Below the pieces are notes generated by a model that was given only the letters and a program-made list of their open reading frames with translations, was not told the origin of the DNA and ran no database searches. A DNA stretch of 64,000 nucleotides from Paenibacillus sp. FSL R7-0345 (GTDB taxonomy: Bacteria; Bacillota; Bacilli; Paenibacillales; Paenibacillaceae): the NCBI RefSeq assembly GCF_038595055.1, contig NZ_CP152002.1, positions 5,004,501-5,068,500 on the forward strand, given 5' to 3'. A program made the position numbers and the translations under genes. Positions 42,352 to 51,263 of the stretch are shown piece by piece; positions within the stretch are counted from its first letter, which is position 1; every line of letters begins with the position of its first letter.

Positions 42352-43935
42352 TCAGCCGCCCGGCAGATTCCGCCGGAACTCCCGCGGCTTGCAGCCTGTC
42401 AGCTTTTCGAACATTCGGGCAAAATGCTGGGTATCCGTATAGCCGACCCTCTGGCAGACCTCATATACCTTCAAATCTGTATTTTCCAGCAGCTCCTTTG
42501 CTTTGTCGATCCGGGTTTGGGTCAGATAATTCAGATAATTTCCGCCCGTCTTCCGTTTAAACAGCTGGCTCAAATAGTACGGGCTGATAAAGAACCTCGC
42601 AGCCAGATCGGCCAGACTGATCTGTTCATTGTAATGCTTGGATACGTACGCCTTAATCTCGGAGATGACGTCTTTTTTGCGGGACAGATCATGCTCCGCC
42701 TTGAATGCAATTACCCCGCGGATGACCTGGATCATCCATTCCTCCAGATACTCCAGTGTCTGAAACCGGGAGATTCCCTCCAGAGACAAAATATGGCGGC
42801 CTACCAGCTCATTCTGCTGCAGCTGCTGGAAGGACAACTTCCGGATGCTGGACAGCAGGATATTCAGGCACGATTGCTGCAGCTCCGCCGGATTCATCCC
42901 CGGCCCCTCAGCCATAACGCGGAACATCTCTCTGATGACAGCCACACATTCGTCCTCATTCATGTTATCCAGCGCCTCTTCCAGCCTGATAATCAGCTCT
43001 TCCGGGACCGGCTGGCTGCAGCCGGCGAGTTTGATTATCTCACTGTAGGAGATGACCGGATCTCCTCCCTTAATCACCTTATAGCTCAGTGCATTACGCG
43101 CCTCTTCAAAGGATTGGCTGATGCCCGAAGCCCGCTTATAGACGGTACCGAGGCCGATGCAGGCCGGAAGATTCAGCTCAGAGGCCAAGGCCTGCTTCAG
43201 GCCCTGCACCGCATGAAGCAGGCGTACGTACGGAATGGTACTGTTATGGGCAATGACCACCGCAATCTGCGGCCCCATGTAACGGAAGCGGTACACTTTA
43301 TGATAGTGCCGGAGCGTCAGGTCAATCAGCCGGAAAAGCGGCTGGAAGCCCGTTTCTTTCAGCTGACCGGTGCTGCTGCCGAAATCCAGCAGCAAGGAAG
43401 TGAACCAGATTCCTGCTGTAGGAATCTGCGCTTCGCGCAGCAGCTCTGCCTCAAGCTCCGTATGATCAGGCCCGATATCGATGATGTCTCGCAGTGTTTC
43501 CTCCTGCATCCGGCTGCTGACCTCATGCTTCAGCTCATCCAGCTTTTGCGTTCTGAGCTTGTCAGCCCGGATCGTCTCGATCACCTGGTTCACGCTGCTG
43601 CGCAGCTCCTCCTCCTCAACGGGCTTGTTGATGTAGAACTGCACACCCAGCTTCATTCCTCTTCGTGCATACTCAAAATCGGCATAGCCGCTCAGCAGGA
43701 TAAACTTCGTTTGTATACCGGCATCCACTGCCATTTTGATCATATCCAGCCCGTCTGCTTTGGGCATGCGGATATCCGTAATGGCAATGTCCGGCTCTAG
43801 CCGCCGGATCAGCTCGAAGCCTTCGAGTCCGTTGTATGCTGTGCCAGCCACTCTGCAATCGGGAAGATAGCGCCCGATAAGCTTTTTAATGCCCTCCACA
43901 ATGCCCTTCTCATCATCGATCACAACAATTTTCAT
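42352..43935 (-). CDS. YesN-type response regulator of the glycan island
   Basis: A 527-residue regulator with a receiver domain (1-120; VIDDE, phospho-accepting Asp54 in ITDIRMP, Lys in NKPVEEEEL), a long linker and an AraC DNA-binding domain (about 425-527, DLAARFFISPYYLSQLFKRKTG and YTDTQHFARMFEKLTGCKP). It overlaps the kinase stop by ATGA. It presumably activates the binding-protein/permease/hydrolase genes that follow. Confidence 0.94.
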   Translation of the reverse strand: MKIVVIDDEKGIVEGIKKLIGRYLPDCRVAGTAYNGLEGFELIRRLEPDIAITDIRMPKADGLDMIKMAVDAGIQTKFILLSGYADFEYARRGMKLGVQFYINKPVEEEELRSSVNQVIETIRADKLRTQKLDELKHEVSSRMQEETLRDIIDIGPDHTELEAELLREAQIPTAGIWFTSLLLDFGSSTGQLKETGFQPLFRLIDLTLRHYHKVYRFRYMGPQIAVVIAHNSTIPYVRLLHAVQGLKQALASELNLPACIGLGTVYKRASGISQSFEEARNALSYKVIKGGDPVISYSEIIKLAGCSQPVPEELIIRLEEALDNMNEDECVAVIREMFRVMAEGPGMNPAELQQSCLNILLSSIRKLSFQQLQQNELVGRHILSLEGISRFQTLEYLEEWMIQVIRGVIAFKAEHDLSRKKDVISEIKAYVSKHYNEQISLADLAARFFISPYYLSQLFKRKTGGNYLNYLTQTRIDKAKELLENTDLKVYEVCQRVGYTDTQHFARMFEKLTGCKPREFRRNLPGG

Positions 43936-45764
43936 CCCTGGTCCCTCCTGCTCCCCGGAATCAGGACTTCAATGGACGTTCCATCCTGGATTCCGGCAAC
44001 AATCGTCAGATAATATTTTTCTCCATAATGCAGCTTGATGCGTTCTGCGATATTTTGCAGGCCAAGTCCCTTCTCCGGCTGATCATTTACATCCTCAAGC
44101 TTGTACTTATGGGAATCCGCCCCCTCCAGAGCAGCAAGCAGCTGTACCTGCTTGTCCGGACTCATCCCGGCACCGTCATCCGTTATCCGCAGCAGCATCT
44201 CCCTCTCATCTGTCCAATGACCTTCGATGGTAATGGTCATAATGCGGCTGTAGTCTTCAAATCCGTGATTAATGCTGTTTTCCACGATCGGCTGGAATAC
44301 AAGCGGAATGATGCTGCAATCCAGCATCTCATCAGGAATGTTCAGCTCAAGCCTGAAGGAATGGTCAAACCGGATATTTTGCAGCTGCAGATAATTGGCC
44401 GTATACTCCAGCTCATGCCTTACGGAGTGCTGCCTGCCCTCTTTATTCAAGGTCAGCCGGAACATGCGGGCCAATATTTTAATCATGTCTGCCGTTTCGT
44501 CGTCATCCTTGACCAGCGCCTTCATCCGGATCGATTCCAGCGTATTGTAGAGCATATGGGGATTGATCTGATTCTGAAGCGCGATAAATTTAGCCTGGCG
44601 CTGCTTGATTTCCCCGATGTATACATCCTCAATCAGGGTTCGGATCGTTATAATCATCTTGTTGTAGCTGTGCACGAGACTGCCGATCTCATCACCCCCC
44701 TGCTCTTTTTCGATCGCAAGATATTGTCCCACCTCAGCTTGCTTCATGCTTCTGCGCAGCGCCTTAATCGGCCTCGTTATCGTATAGCTCAGACCAAAGG
44801 AGAACAGCATGATGACCAGACAGCTTGTCAGAATGACGATGACAGTCATGACCTTAATCTGATTAATCTTCTGCAGCAGCATGGAGCGGGGAATATCCGT
44901 CCGGATCAGCAGCTCTCCCTGGGCTGTACTGCTCAGCAGCACAATATGATCCTCATCCTTCTTGTCCTGGAGATATTGCTCGCTCGAATCCAGCAGCTGC
45001 TTCCAGGACAGCCTTCCGCTCGCTGCATCAGAGTGGTAGACGATCTGCTGCTGCAGGTTCGTTATGACAACACTGATCCCGTACTTGTCCCGGGCCAGTA
45101 TAAACTCATGATCGAGCTGCAGCAGGGTAAACGGGTCCAGATCAATCAGCAGCATGCCCGCATAGGCCCCGTCCGAGCTGAACAGCACTCTTCCCGCAGT
45201 CACTACCGCACCTTCCTCTTTATCCTCATAATAGGAACGGTCATGCAGGCCGGTTATAAAGAAGGTCTCGCCGGAGTCCCGGAGCCTCGTATACCATTCC
45301 TGGACGAGTAGCTCCTTTTCATCAACCTTGTTGGTTGAATTACTAAACTGATATACACTGTCATCCCTGCTCACCAGCATCACGCTGCTCATTTCAGATT
45401 TAAGCAGAGCTAATCTCATCAGGAGCCGCTGCACCGCCAGCCGCTGGTCAATCACCTTGTCAAAAGGCAGATTCTCCGCCTCGCCGAGACTGTAAATAAG
45501 ATCGTTATCAACCAGCACCGACTTCGTAACCTCTTCGTATTCCTTCAAAAATTCGTTCAGGGTTGTCCGGATCTGCGACGTATACAGTGAAGCGAACTCC
45601 TCGGAGGAATCCTCCAGTCCTCTGGCTGACTGCTGAAATATGAACGCGCTTACAAATGACAAGGGAATAACACACACCAGTAAATAGCCCAGCATCAGCT
45701 TATTTTGCAGCTTCATATTTCGTACTCTGACAACCCGTTTGTGTATCCAGTGATTTCGTTTCAT
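43932..45764 (-). CDS. YesM-type sensor histidine kinase of the glycan island
   Basis: A 610-residue membrane kinase: helix at about 24-44, extracytoplasmic Cache-like sensor (45-300), second helix (304-328), HAMP, phospho-accepting His403 in INPHMLYNTLE, N box QPIVENSINHG (491-501) and G box TDDGAGMS. It is first in its operon, the reverse gene order of the pair at 3.2-6.5 kb. The likely signal is an oligosaccharide, possibly via the binding protein; this is inference. An A/G-rich site (GGCAGGT) precedes the ATG. Confidence 0.94.
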   Translation of the reverse strand: MKRNHWIHKRVVRVRNMKLQNKLMLGYLLVCVIPLSFVSAFIFQQSARGLEDSSEEFASLYTSQIRTTLNEFLKEYEEVTKSVLVDNDLIYSLGEAENLPFDKVIDQRLAVQRLLMRLALLKSEMSSVMLVSRDDSVYQFSNSTNKVDEKELLVQEWYTRLRDSGETFFITGLHDRSYYEDKEEGAVVTAGRVLFSSDGAYAGMLLIDLDPFTLLQLDHEFILARDKYGISVVITNLQQQIVYHSDAASGRLSWKQLLDSSEQYLQDKKDEDHIVLLSSTAQGELLIRTDIPRSMLLQKINQIKVMTVIVILTSCLVIMLFSFGLSYTITRPIKALRRSMKQAEVGQYLAIEKEQGGDEIGSLVHSYNKMIITIRTLIEDVYIGEIKQRQAKFIALQNQINPHMLYNTLESIRMKALVKDDDETADMIKILARMFRLTLNKEGRQHSVRHELEYTANYLQLQNIRFDHSFRLELNIPDEMLDCSIIPLVFQPIVENSINHGFEDYSRIMTITIEGHWTDEREMLLRITDDGAGMSPDKQVQLLAALEGADSHKYKLEDVNDQPEKGLGLQNIAERIKLHYGEKYYLTIVAGIQDGTSIEVLIPGSRRDQG

Positions 45765-45923
45765 AGGTGACCTGCCTTTGTTATTGTTCCGTTTATATTA
45801 CAGGATGTGCGCAGCCTTGTGCTTCTACTTGAAATATACTATCATCAGTCAATAAAAAAACAGGGGTTTTTAAGTGTTTTTGGGGGTAAATTCATGATCT
45901 TTCCTCCGGGTAAAAATACCGGA

Positions 45924-45947
45924 AGCCGGACCCTGTAGGGCCCGGCT
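45924..45947 (-). terminator. Possible terminator after the first SDR gene
   Basis: AGCCGGACCCT / AGGGCCCGGCT with one G-T pair, followed on the minus strand by mixed sequence and then TATTTTTA. Confidence 0.5.
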
Positions 45948-45978
45948 GTATATTGGTATAGTATTATTCACCCTCGGC

Positions 45979-46788
45979 CTACTCCAAAATCTCCGGATGC
46001 TCCCACTTCGTTGGAGTCAGCTTGCCCGCACTGGCACCCGCATCTATAGGAATAGCGGCACCGCTGATATAACGCGCCAGATCAGAGGCCAGGAACAGGG
46101 CCAGATGGCCGATTTCGCGCGGGTCGCCGAGCTTGGCGTTCGGGGAGATGATTTTGGCAAAATCCTGAATAACCGCTTCAGGGGCCTGCCCCCAGATCGC
46201 CGTCCGGAAGGTGCCCGGGCAGATGGCGTTAACGGTAACATTGTACGGGGCATAGTCGAGAGCTGCACTCTTAGTCAGACCCACAACCCCGTGTTTGGAA
46301 GAGGTATACAGTCCCATTGAGCTGTTGCCTAGTATGCCGGCCAGAGAAGCAATATTGACGATGAAGCCGCCTGGGGATTTGGATTTCAGGATCGCCTGAA
46401 CCCCGTGCTTCATACCGAGGAACACCCCTTTTAAATCTACAGCAGTAACCCTGTCGAACTCCTCTGCCGAGTATTCATGCAGCGGCCGGTTGGGGGCGGC
46501 AATCCCCGCATTGTTCACCAGACCGTCCAGACGGCCGTAGGTGCTAACCGTAAATTCGATCATATCAATAATATCCTGCTCACTGCTGACATCGGCTCTG
46601 AAAAAGGAGGCTTCCCCGCCCTGCGACCTGATCTGATCGACGGTCTGTTGCCCTTTCTCCGCATTGATGTCTGATACGACAACCTTCATTCCGTTCTCTG
46701 CATAACATTTTGCAATCGCCTCACCCAGTCCGTCTGCTGCACCTGTTACGATCACTGTTTTATCCTGTACACTCGTAAAATCCGTCAT
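45979..46788 (-). CDS. Short-chain dehydrogenase/reductase, symporter-linked
   Basis: A 269-residue classical SDR. Cofactor motif TGAADGLGEA (about 15-24), NNAGIA, catalytic Ser in NIASLAG, and Tyr-x-x-x-Lys in YTSSKHGVVG, with PGTFRT after it. Asp at the end of the second strand (VVSDINAEKG) favours NAD over NADP. It follows the GPH symporter by 20 bases with an AGGAGG site, so the pair probably takes up and oxidises the same compound, such as a sugar, sugar alcohol or aglycone. The substrate is unknown. Confidence 0.9.
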   Translation of the reverse strand: MTDFTSVQDKTVIVTGAADGLGEAIAKCYAENGMKVVVSDINAEKGQQTVDQIRSQGGEASFFRADVSSEQDIIDMIEFTVSTYGRLDGLVNNAGIAAPNRPLHEYSAEEFDRVTAVDLKGVFLGMKHGVQAILKSKSPGGFIVNIASLAGILGNSSMGLYTSSKHGVVGLTKSAALDYAPYNVTVNAICPGTFRTAIWGQAPEAVIQDFAKIISPNAKLGDPREIGHLALFLASDLARYISGAAIPIDAGASAGKLTPTKWEHPEILE

Positions 46789-46808
46789 ATTCTCTTCTTC
46801 CTCCTGTT

Positions 46809-48308
46809 CTAGATTCCGGCAGCCCGGCGGCGTGCCTCAAGCTCTTCCTGTATTTCAGCCATACGGTCCTTATCCAGCTCATAATATCTCATCGCAATCA
46901 GCGAGATGATCCATGCTAACAGCATCACTCCGCTCGCCAGAAACATGGTCATCCAAAAGATTTTGCCGGAGTAAGGGGTGTCCACATCAGGAAATGCGGT
47001 TTTGAAGCCGATAAAAGCCAGCATAATTCCGACAAAGGTCTGCTGCAGCGAGGATACCGCTTTATCAATGAATGCGTATACAGAAGAAATCAGGCCTGGA
47101 GCATAATGGTTGGATTTATACGCGCTGTAATCAATCACATCTGCCAGCATCGGCATCATCAGACCGGAACCTACATACCTTACCGCTCCGCCGACCAGAT
47201 ACAGCACCATAAAGCTGATCGTCATAAAGCCCATATTGTTCATCCGGATCTGAGCGGGATCACCCAGCCACAGCAGCAGCAATAATAGACTGTAGCTGAT
47301 GATGCATAACCAGGTAGCGATGACAAAGCCCTTCTTGGAGCCGAATTTCATGGAATAACGGATTCCGAACACCAGCACCAGAATATTCGGAATCATCCCG
47401 ATTGCGTTGGTTGTGCCCATCAGACTGTAATTACCGATTACGATGCCGAACAGCATAACGTTCACAATCTGGTTGCCGGCAATTTGCAGGCTGAGCTTAT
47501 CAATCGACGCAGCAACAACATACATCTGCAGTGGACGGTTACTCTTCAGGAGCGGCCAGATTTCTTTTACTTTAATGGCTTTGTGTTCTTTGCCTGTGCC
47601 GTAGTTTTCACTGCGGTCCTTGGAGGCAATGCCGATAATGGCCATAATATAGGCGATGCCGGCGATTATTACGGTTGAGAGGGTCATTTCCTGGAACAGG
47701 CCGACTTGGGTATAGCCGCCATACTTACCGGTCAGATAAAAGGAGAGATAGACAGAGGCGCCTGTGTAAAAAATCATTGTATAAATCATCGTAAGCCCGC
47801 CGAACAGCGGACGCTGCTCCGGATCGTTTGTAATGACCGCGTTACCGATATTGAGTGAAATCTGGGACATCGCATAGCCGATAATAAACACGAAATATAA
47901 CAATATAAAATAAATGATCTTGAAGCCGTCAGGCACAAGGTGATTGGTATAAAACAGCAGCAGCGTTGAGGAAGCCATCAGGATATAGGCGATGGCCAGA
48001 GCCGGCCTGACCTTTCCGAATCTTCCGTTGGTTCTGTCCAGCAGAATGCCCATCACCGGATCTGTAACCGCATCCATAATTCTGGAGCCGGTAATAATCA
48101 ATGAAGCCACCACCGTGCCCAGCCCGACAATGCCGGCAGCATAATAGGATACAAGACCCATCAGGAACATAAAGGCATTATGGCCGAATCCGCCGATCGG
48201 ATAGACTGCCATCTGCCAGGCTTTTGCACGGCGGTACTTTTTCTCTCTTTCTGCTTTACCGGCGGCTCTTTGCTGCTTGATGACCTGTTTGTTTACAATT
48301 TGCCCCAC
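46809..48308 (-). CDS. GPH-family glycoside/pentoside/hexuronide:cation symporter
   Basis: A 499-residue MFS-type membrane carrier with 12 helices. The GPH signature is DPVMGILLDRTNGRFGKVRP between helices 2 and 3, with a basic N-terminal tail. Members import melibiose, xylosides, glucuronides and similar compounds with sodium or protons. The GTG start has AAGGAAG about 9 bases upstream. It heads a two-gene unit with the SDR, separate from the hydrolase operon upstream because a terminator lies between them; a weak cre-like site is at 48403. Confidence 0.92.
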   Translation of the reverse strand: MGQIVNKQVIKQQRAAGKAEREKKYRRAKAWQMAVYPIGGFGHNAFMFLMGLVSYYAAGIVGLGTVVASLIITGSRIMDAVTDPVMGILLDRTNGRFGKVRPALAIAYILMASSTLLLFYTNHLVPDGFKIIYFILLYFVFIIGYAMSQISLNIGNAVITNDPEQRPLFGGLTMIYTMIFYTGASVYLSFYLTGKYGGYTQVGLFQEMTLSTVIIAGIAYIMAIIGIASKDRSENYGTGKEHKAIKVKEIWPLLKSNRPLQMYVVAASIDKLSLQIAGNQIVNVMLFGIVIGNYSLMGTTNAIGMIPNILVLVFGIRYSMKFGSKKGFVIATWLCIISYSLLLLLLWLGDPAQIRMNNMGFMTISFMVLYLVGGAVRYVGSGLMMPMLADVIDYSAYKSNHYAPGLISSVYAFIDKAVSSLQQTFVGIMLAFIGFKTAFPDVDTPYSGKIFWMTMFLASGVMLLAWIISLIAMRYYELDKDRMAEIQEELEARRRAAGI

Positions 48309-48402
48309 ACTTACACACTTCCTTTCAAGATTCCGAATCAGATGAACGGTAATCCAAGCCAGTAAGCACTCCCGGGTATTTCACGTCCTGGTTACAGCAT
48401 TA

Positions 48403-48416
48403 TGATAACGCTTTCT
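48403..48416. promoter_or_regulatory. Weak cre-like site upstream of the symporter
   Basis: TGATAACGCTTTCT, 12 of 14 matches, about 95 bases before the GTG start. Confidence 0.35.
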
Positions 48417-48537
48417 TTTTAGGCTTTATGGTACTTTAGTCGTTTTTTTGGTGCTAAAATTCATTATTTTTTCGATTTAGATTGAGCCTTTTTTCACTTG
48501 TTAAGGGTGGGTGTAATACTGGAAAAACACAGCAAAA

Positions 48538-48570
48538 AACCGGCTCCCTCTAAAAAAGCAGAGGCCGGTT
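48538..48570 (-). terminator. Terminator of the GH1-SDR-GH2-hydrolase operon
   Basis: AACCGGC-CTCT / AGAGG-GCCGGTT on the minus strand followed by TTTTTTG, 24 bases past the last stop. Confidence 0.8.
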
Positions 48571-48593
48571 TATTCGGAATTCAGGCAATGATA

Positions 48594-51263
48594 TTAGTAT
48601 TGTCCTGTCATTTTAACTTCCCCGGTAATACCTGTCGGCTGGAAGAACGGGGCTTTGATAAAAGCGGCAAAGATGCTGCCCTGATTGTGCGGCGAGAAAT
48701 GCTGCTCACGCTCCAGAGTGGTTGCCACCTCGATCCGTACCTTATTGGTTCCCGGGTGCAGCAGCCGGCCGATATCAAACCTGAACGGCGGGGCTACCTG
48801 AATTCCTGCGGACTGGTCATTGATAAACACCTCTACGCCTTCAAAAGCATCCTCAATCACCAGCGCCGCCCGGCTCCACGCCGGAACTTCCAGCTCGGTC
48901 TCATACCGGATAAAGCCTGAAAATTCAGGGTACTGCAGGCCTACACTGGTGAACCCGGAAATGGCCTGCTCATCATGAAAATGCGGATATTCAATAGCAG
49001 AAGCCAGGCTCATCCTCCAGCCGTCCGTCAGGACCAGCTCCTCTTCATAGGCAGGCGGCGGGCTAATCCCTGCATCTCCGGCGGCGTCAAACACAACGAC
49101 CACACTCTGATACGGCGGAACTTCCAATTGGAGCGCGGTTCCACCTTCTCCCGGCTCAGCCAGCACTTCAAACAAGGTATTATTCCAGACATCGTAACCA
49201 TATGCAGCACCTGCAGATGGTACCGTAACCGTTCCGCGGAAGGTCTCTGCCATATTTTCATTGGTAAAAAGATAAAGCTCGCCCTGCTCCCGGTAATGCA
49301 GATAACGCAGCATCGGAAAAGCCGGCGTGACCGCCAGCTCGGCAGCACCAAGGTTCTGCAGCTCAGCTGCAAGGGTATCCAGCGTAATGGTCTTGCAGTC
49401 CGACAGCCCTCTCAGTAATTCCTGCTCCCCATCCAGGATGCCGCTTGGCAGATCGTCAATGAACAGCACGAGGCAGCCTGCCTGCTGCAGCTCCACAAGC
49501 GCCTTGGCTGTATCCGCTGTGATATATTCCGCATACGGGATGATTACAGCCTTGTATGCCTGATTATGAATCTGCAGGGCATTCCCCAGCCGGGTGTGGA
49601 ATCTGTCCCGTTCCGTGAATACATCTGCAGGTATAATATCAAAATCAATCTGCCGGTCCAGCAGGACATGTGCAGGCTTCTGGGTCAGCATATATTTTCC
49701 CGCCCACTCCGCCTCGGCATGATACAGAATCGCAGCCGGGGTTACACGGGTACCGCCGCTGATCAAGGCGCACATCCGGTTCAGGTATCTCATCAGGGCC
49801 CCGAAATGGCGGAACTGCGGATCATGGCCGTTCGCATAGAAATGCGGCGGGCAATCCGGATCAGGATAAGGCTTGGCGGAAAAAGCATGCGGTACATAGC
49901 GGTTCACCCCTCTGACCAGGAAATGATCCACCAGATATTTCATCATCCGCACGCCTTCGCCCCAGCCGTAGGCGCCGAAGATTTCACACATCGTCCGGCC
50001 CTTTTTGACCGGATCGATAGCTGCAAAGGAGCTGCCCAGCTTCCCGAGCAAATAATGGAAGAACTCCCCGTCGCGCTCACCGATTACCGTTCTTTGCGGA
50101 TAAATCTCGCCGCCCGGCATGACCTGGCCGCCGATATCATCGATGCCTGACATATGCTGCCCGGACAGCCCGCGGAAATAATGCCCCAGGCTGGCGCCAG
50201 GTCTGGCATGCATGTTATTGTCTTCAATTAGATGGCCGATGTACTCCACATTCCGCGCTTCGCACCAGTCTCCGACCTGTCTGGAGAAATTAGCCTCCAC
50301 CAGCCGGGTTACTGAATCCATATAGATATAGCGGACCTCTGCCGTCAGATGCGGATCATTCCCCTTTTCCCACAGCAGCGGCAGTTTGGCTCTCCAGCCT
50401 TCGCCCAGCCGGGCATGCAATTGTTCTTCCAGCTCATCACTCCAGGGCAGATCCTGATCCGCCCCGATCGGTTTGTTATCATTCATCTTACCATTGCCCA
50501 GCTCCGGCTCATCGGAGAAGAAGCCGGCAATCGTGACACCAAACTCTTCCTTATAGCGGGCATAATGCGGCTCATATACCGCTTCAATCAGTTTAGCTGC
50601 ACTATTCTTCTTCAGCATATTGATGTAGCCGTCACGGCTGCCGGCATTGCGGGTCAAATAATTCACGTAGATCGTCCACTTGCCTTGCGGAACATCCCAC
50701 ACCAGCTCTCCGTCCTTGACCAGCTCTGTAAGGTCAACAAGGGTAGCCGTATCAAACCCCTGATCTACACGGACGGCACAGACGCTGAGCAGGGTATCAT
50801 CGTCGAACTTCCGTTTTTCCTTTTTGGCACGCATGGAGAACATGCTGCTCTCGAACGGGTTCTTAGTGAATTTCGCGTGTCTGGCAACATTCAGCTGGGC
50901 TGACTTCACCGGTCCGGACACTTCTACAGAAGAATAGTAGAGATACTGCCGGCAACATTCAGCCGGGGCCTGCTCAAGAGCGCCGTTGGCATAGCCGGTC
51001 GGAAAATGGCTGTCATCCAGAATCCACACCTTCATCCCGCGCTGCCTGGCCTCATCCAGAATGATATCCAGGTCATGCCACCACTGCGGGCCGCAGAAAT
51101 CAGGATGGGGCCTGCTCTCCACACAGACTGCCCCTATACCGGCTGAGTGGATCGCTGCCATATACTCTCTAAGTACTTCCTCCTCTTCCCCGTGCAGCCA
51201 CAGAAAAGGAAAGATGTAGTTTTCCCCGTCCCCCTGGAGCAGTCGCTGTATTTTGTTATTCAT
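48594..51263 (-). CDS. Large glycoside hydrolase-like protein (GH106/GH2-like), copy 2
   Basis: An 889-residue paralogue of the 892-residue protein at 34.2-36.9 kb. The N-termini align closely (FLWLHGEEEE, ESRPHPDF, ILDDSHFPTG), and the candidate acidic site AGFFSDEP lies at 246-253. It also ends in a GH2-type sugar-binding sandwich (about 760-880). It has no signal peptide. It overlaps the GH2 gene by 8 bases and is last in its operon. The two copies differ in residues 105-160, where this one carries a basic stretch (RAKKEKRKFDDD). Function unproven; hydrolysis of a plant or bacterial glycoside is inferred. Confidence 0.8.
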   Translation of the reverse strand: MNNKIQRLLQGDGENYIFPFLWLHGEEEEVLREYMAAIHSAGIGAVCVESRPHPDFCGPQWWHDLDIILDEARQRGMKVWILDDSHFPTGYANGALEQAPAECCRQYLYYSSVEVSGPVKSAQLNVARHAKFTKNPFESSMFSMRAKKEKRKFDDDTLLSVCAVRVDQGFDTATLVDLTELVKDGELVWDVPQGKWTIYVNYLTRNAGSRDGYINMLKKNSAAKLIEAVYEPHYARYKEEFGVTIAGFFSDEPELGNGKMNDNKPIGADQDLPWSDELEEQLHARLGEGWRAKLPLLWEKGNDPHLTAEVRYIYMDSVTRLVEANFSRQVGDWCEARNVEYIGHLIEDNNMHARPGASLGHYFRGLSGQHMSGIDDIGGQVMPGGEIYPQRTVIGERDGEFFHYLLGKLGSSFAAIDPVKKGRTMCEIFGAYGWGEGVRMMKYLVDHFLVRGVNRYVPHAFSAKPYPDPDCPPHFYANGHDPQFRHFGALMRYLNRMCALISGGTRVTPAAILYHAEAEWAGKYMLTQKPAHVLLDRQIDFDIIPADVFTERDRFHTRLGNALQIHNQAYKAVIIPYAEYITADTAKALVELQQAGCLVLFIDDLPSGILDGEQELLRGLSDCKTITLDTLAAELQNLGAAELAVTPAFPMLRYLHYREQGELYLFTNENMAETFRGTVTVPSAGAAYGYDVWNNTLFEVLAEPGEGGTALQLEVPPYQSVVVVFDAAGDAGISPPPAYEEELVLTDGWRMSLASAIEYPHFHDEQAISGFTSVGLQYPEFSGFIRYETELEVPAWSRAALVIEDAFEGVEVFINDQSAGIQVAPPFRFDIGRLLHPGTNKVRIEVATTLEREQHFSPHNQGSIFAAFIKAPFFQPTGITGEVKMTGQY

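Noticed and set aside
42025..43800. 591-codon plus-strand frame opposite the second response regulator
   Set aside because: It is antisense to a gene with intact receiver and AraC domains. Length alone in GC-rich DNA is not evidence.
45641..45654. cre-like match TGAACGCGCTTACA (13 of 14)
   Set aside because: It lies inside the coding region of the sensor kinase, about 110 bases after the start. Intragenic cre sites exist, but nothing else supports this one.
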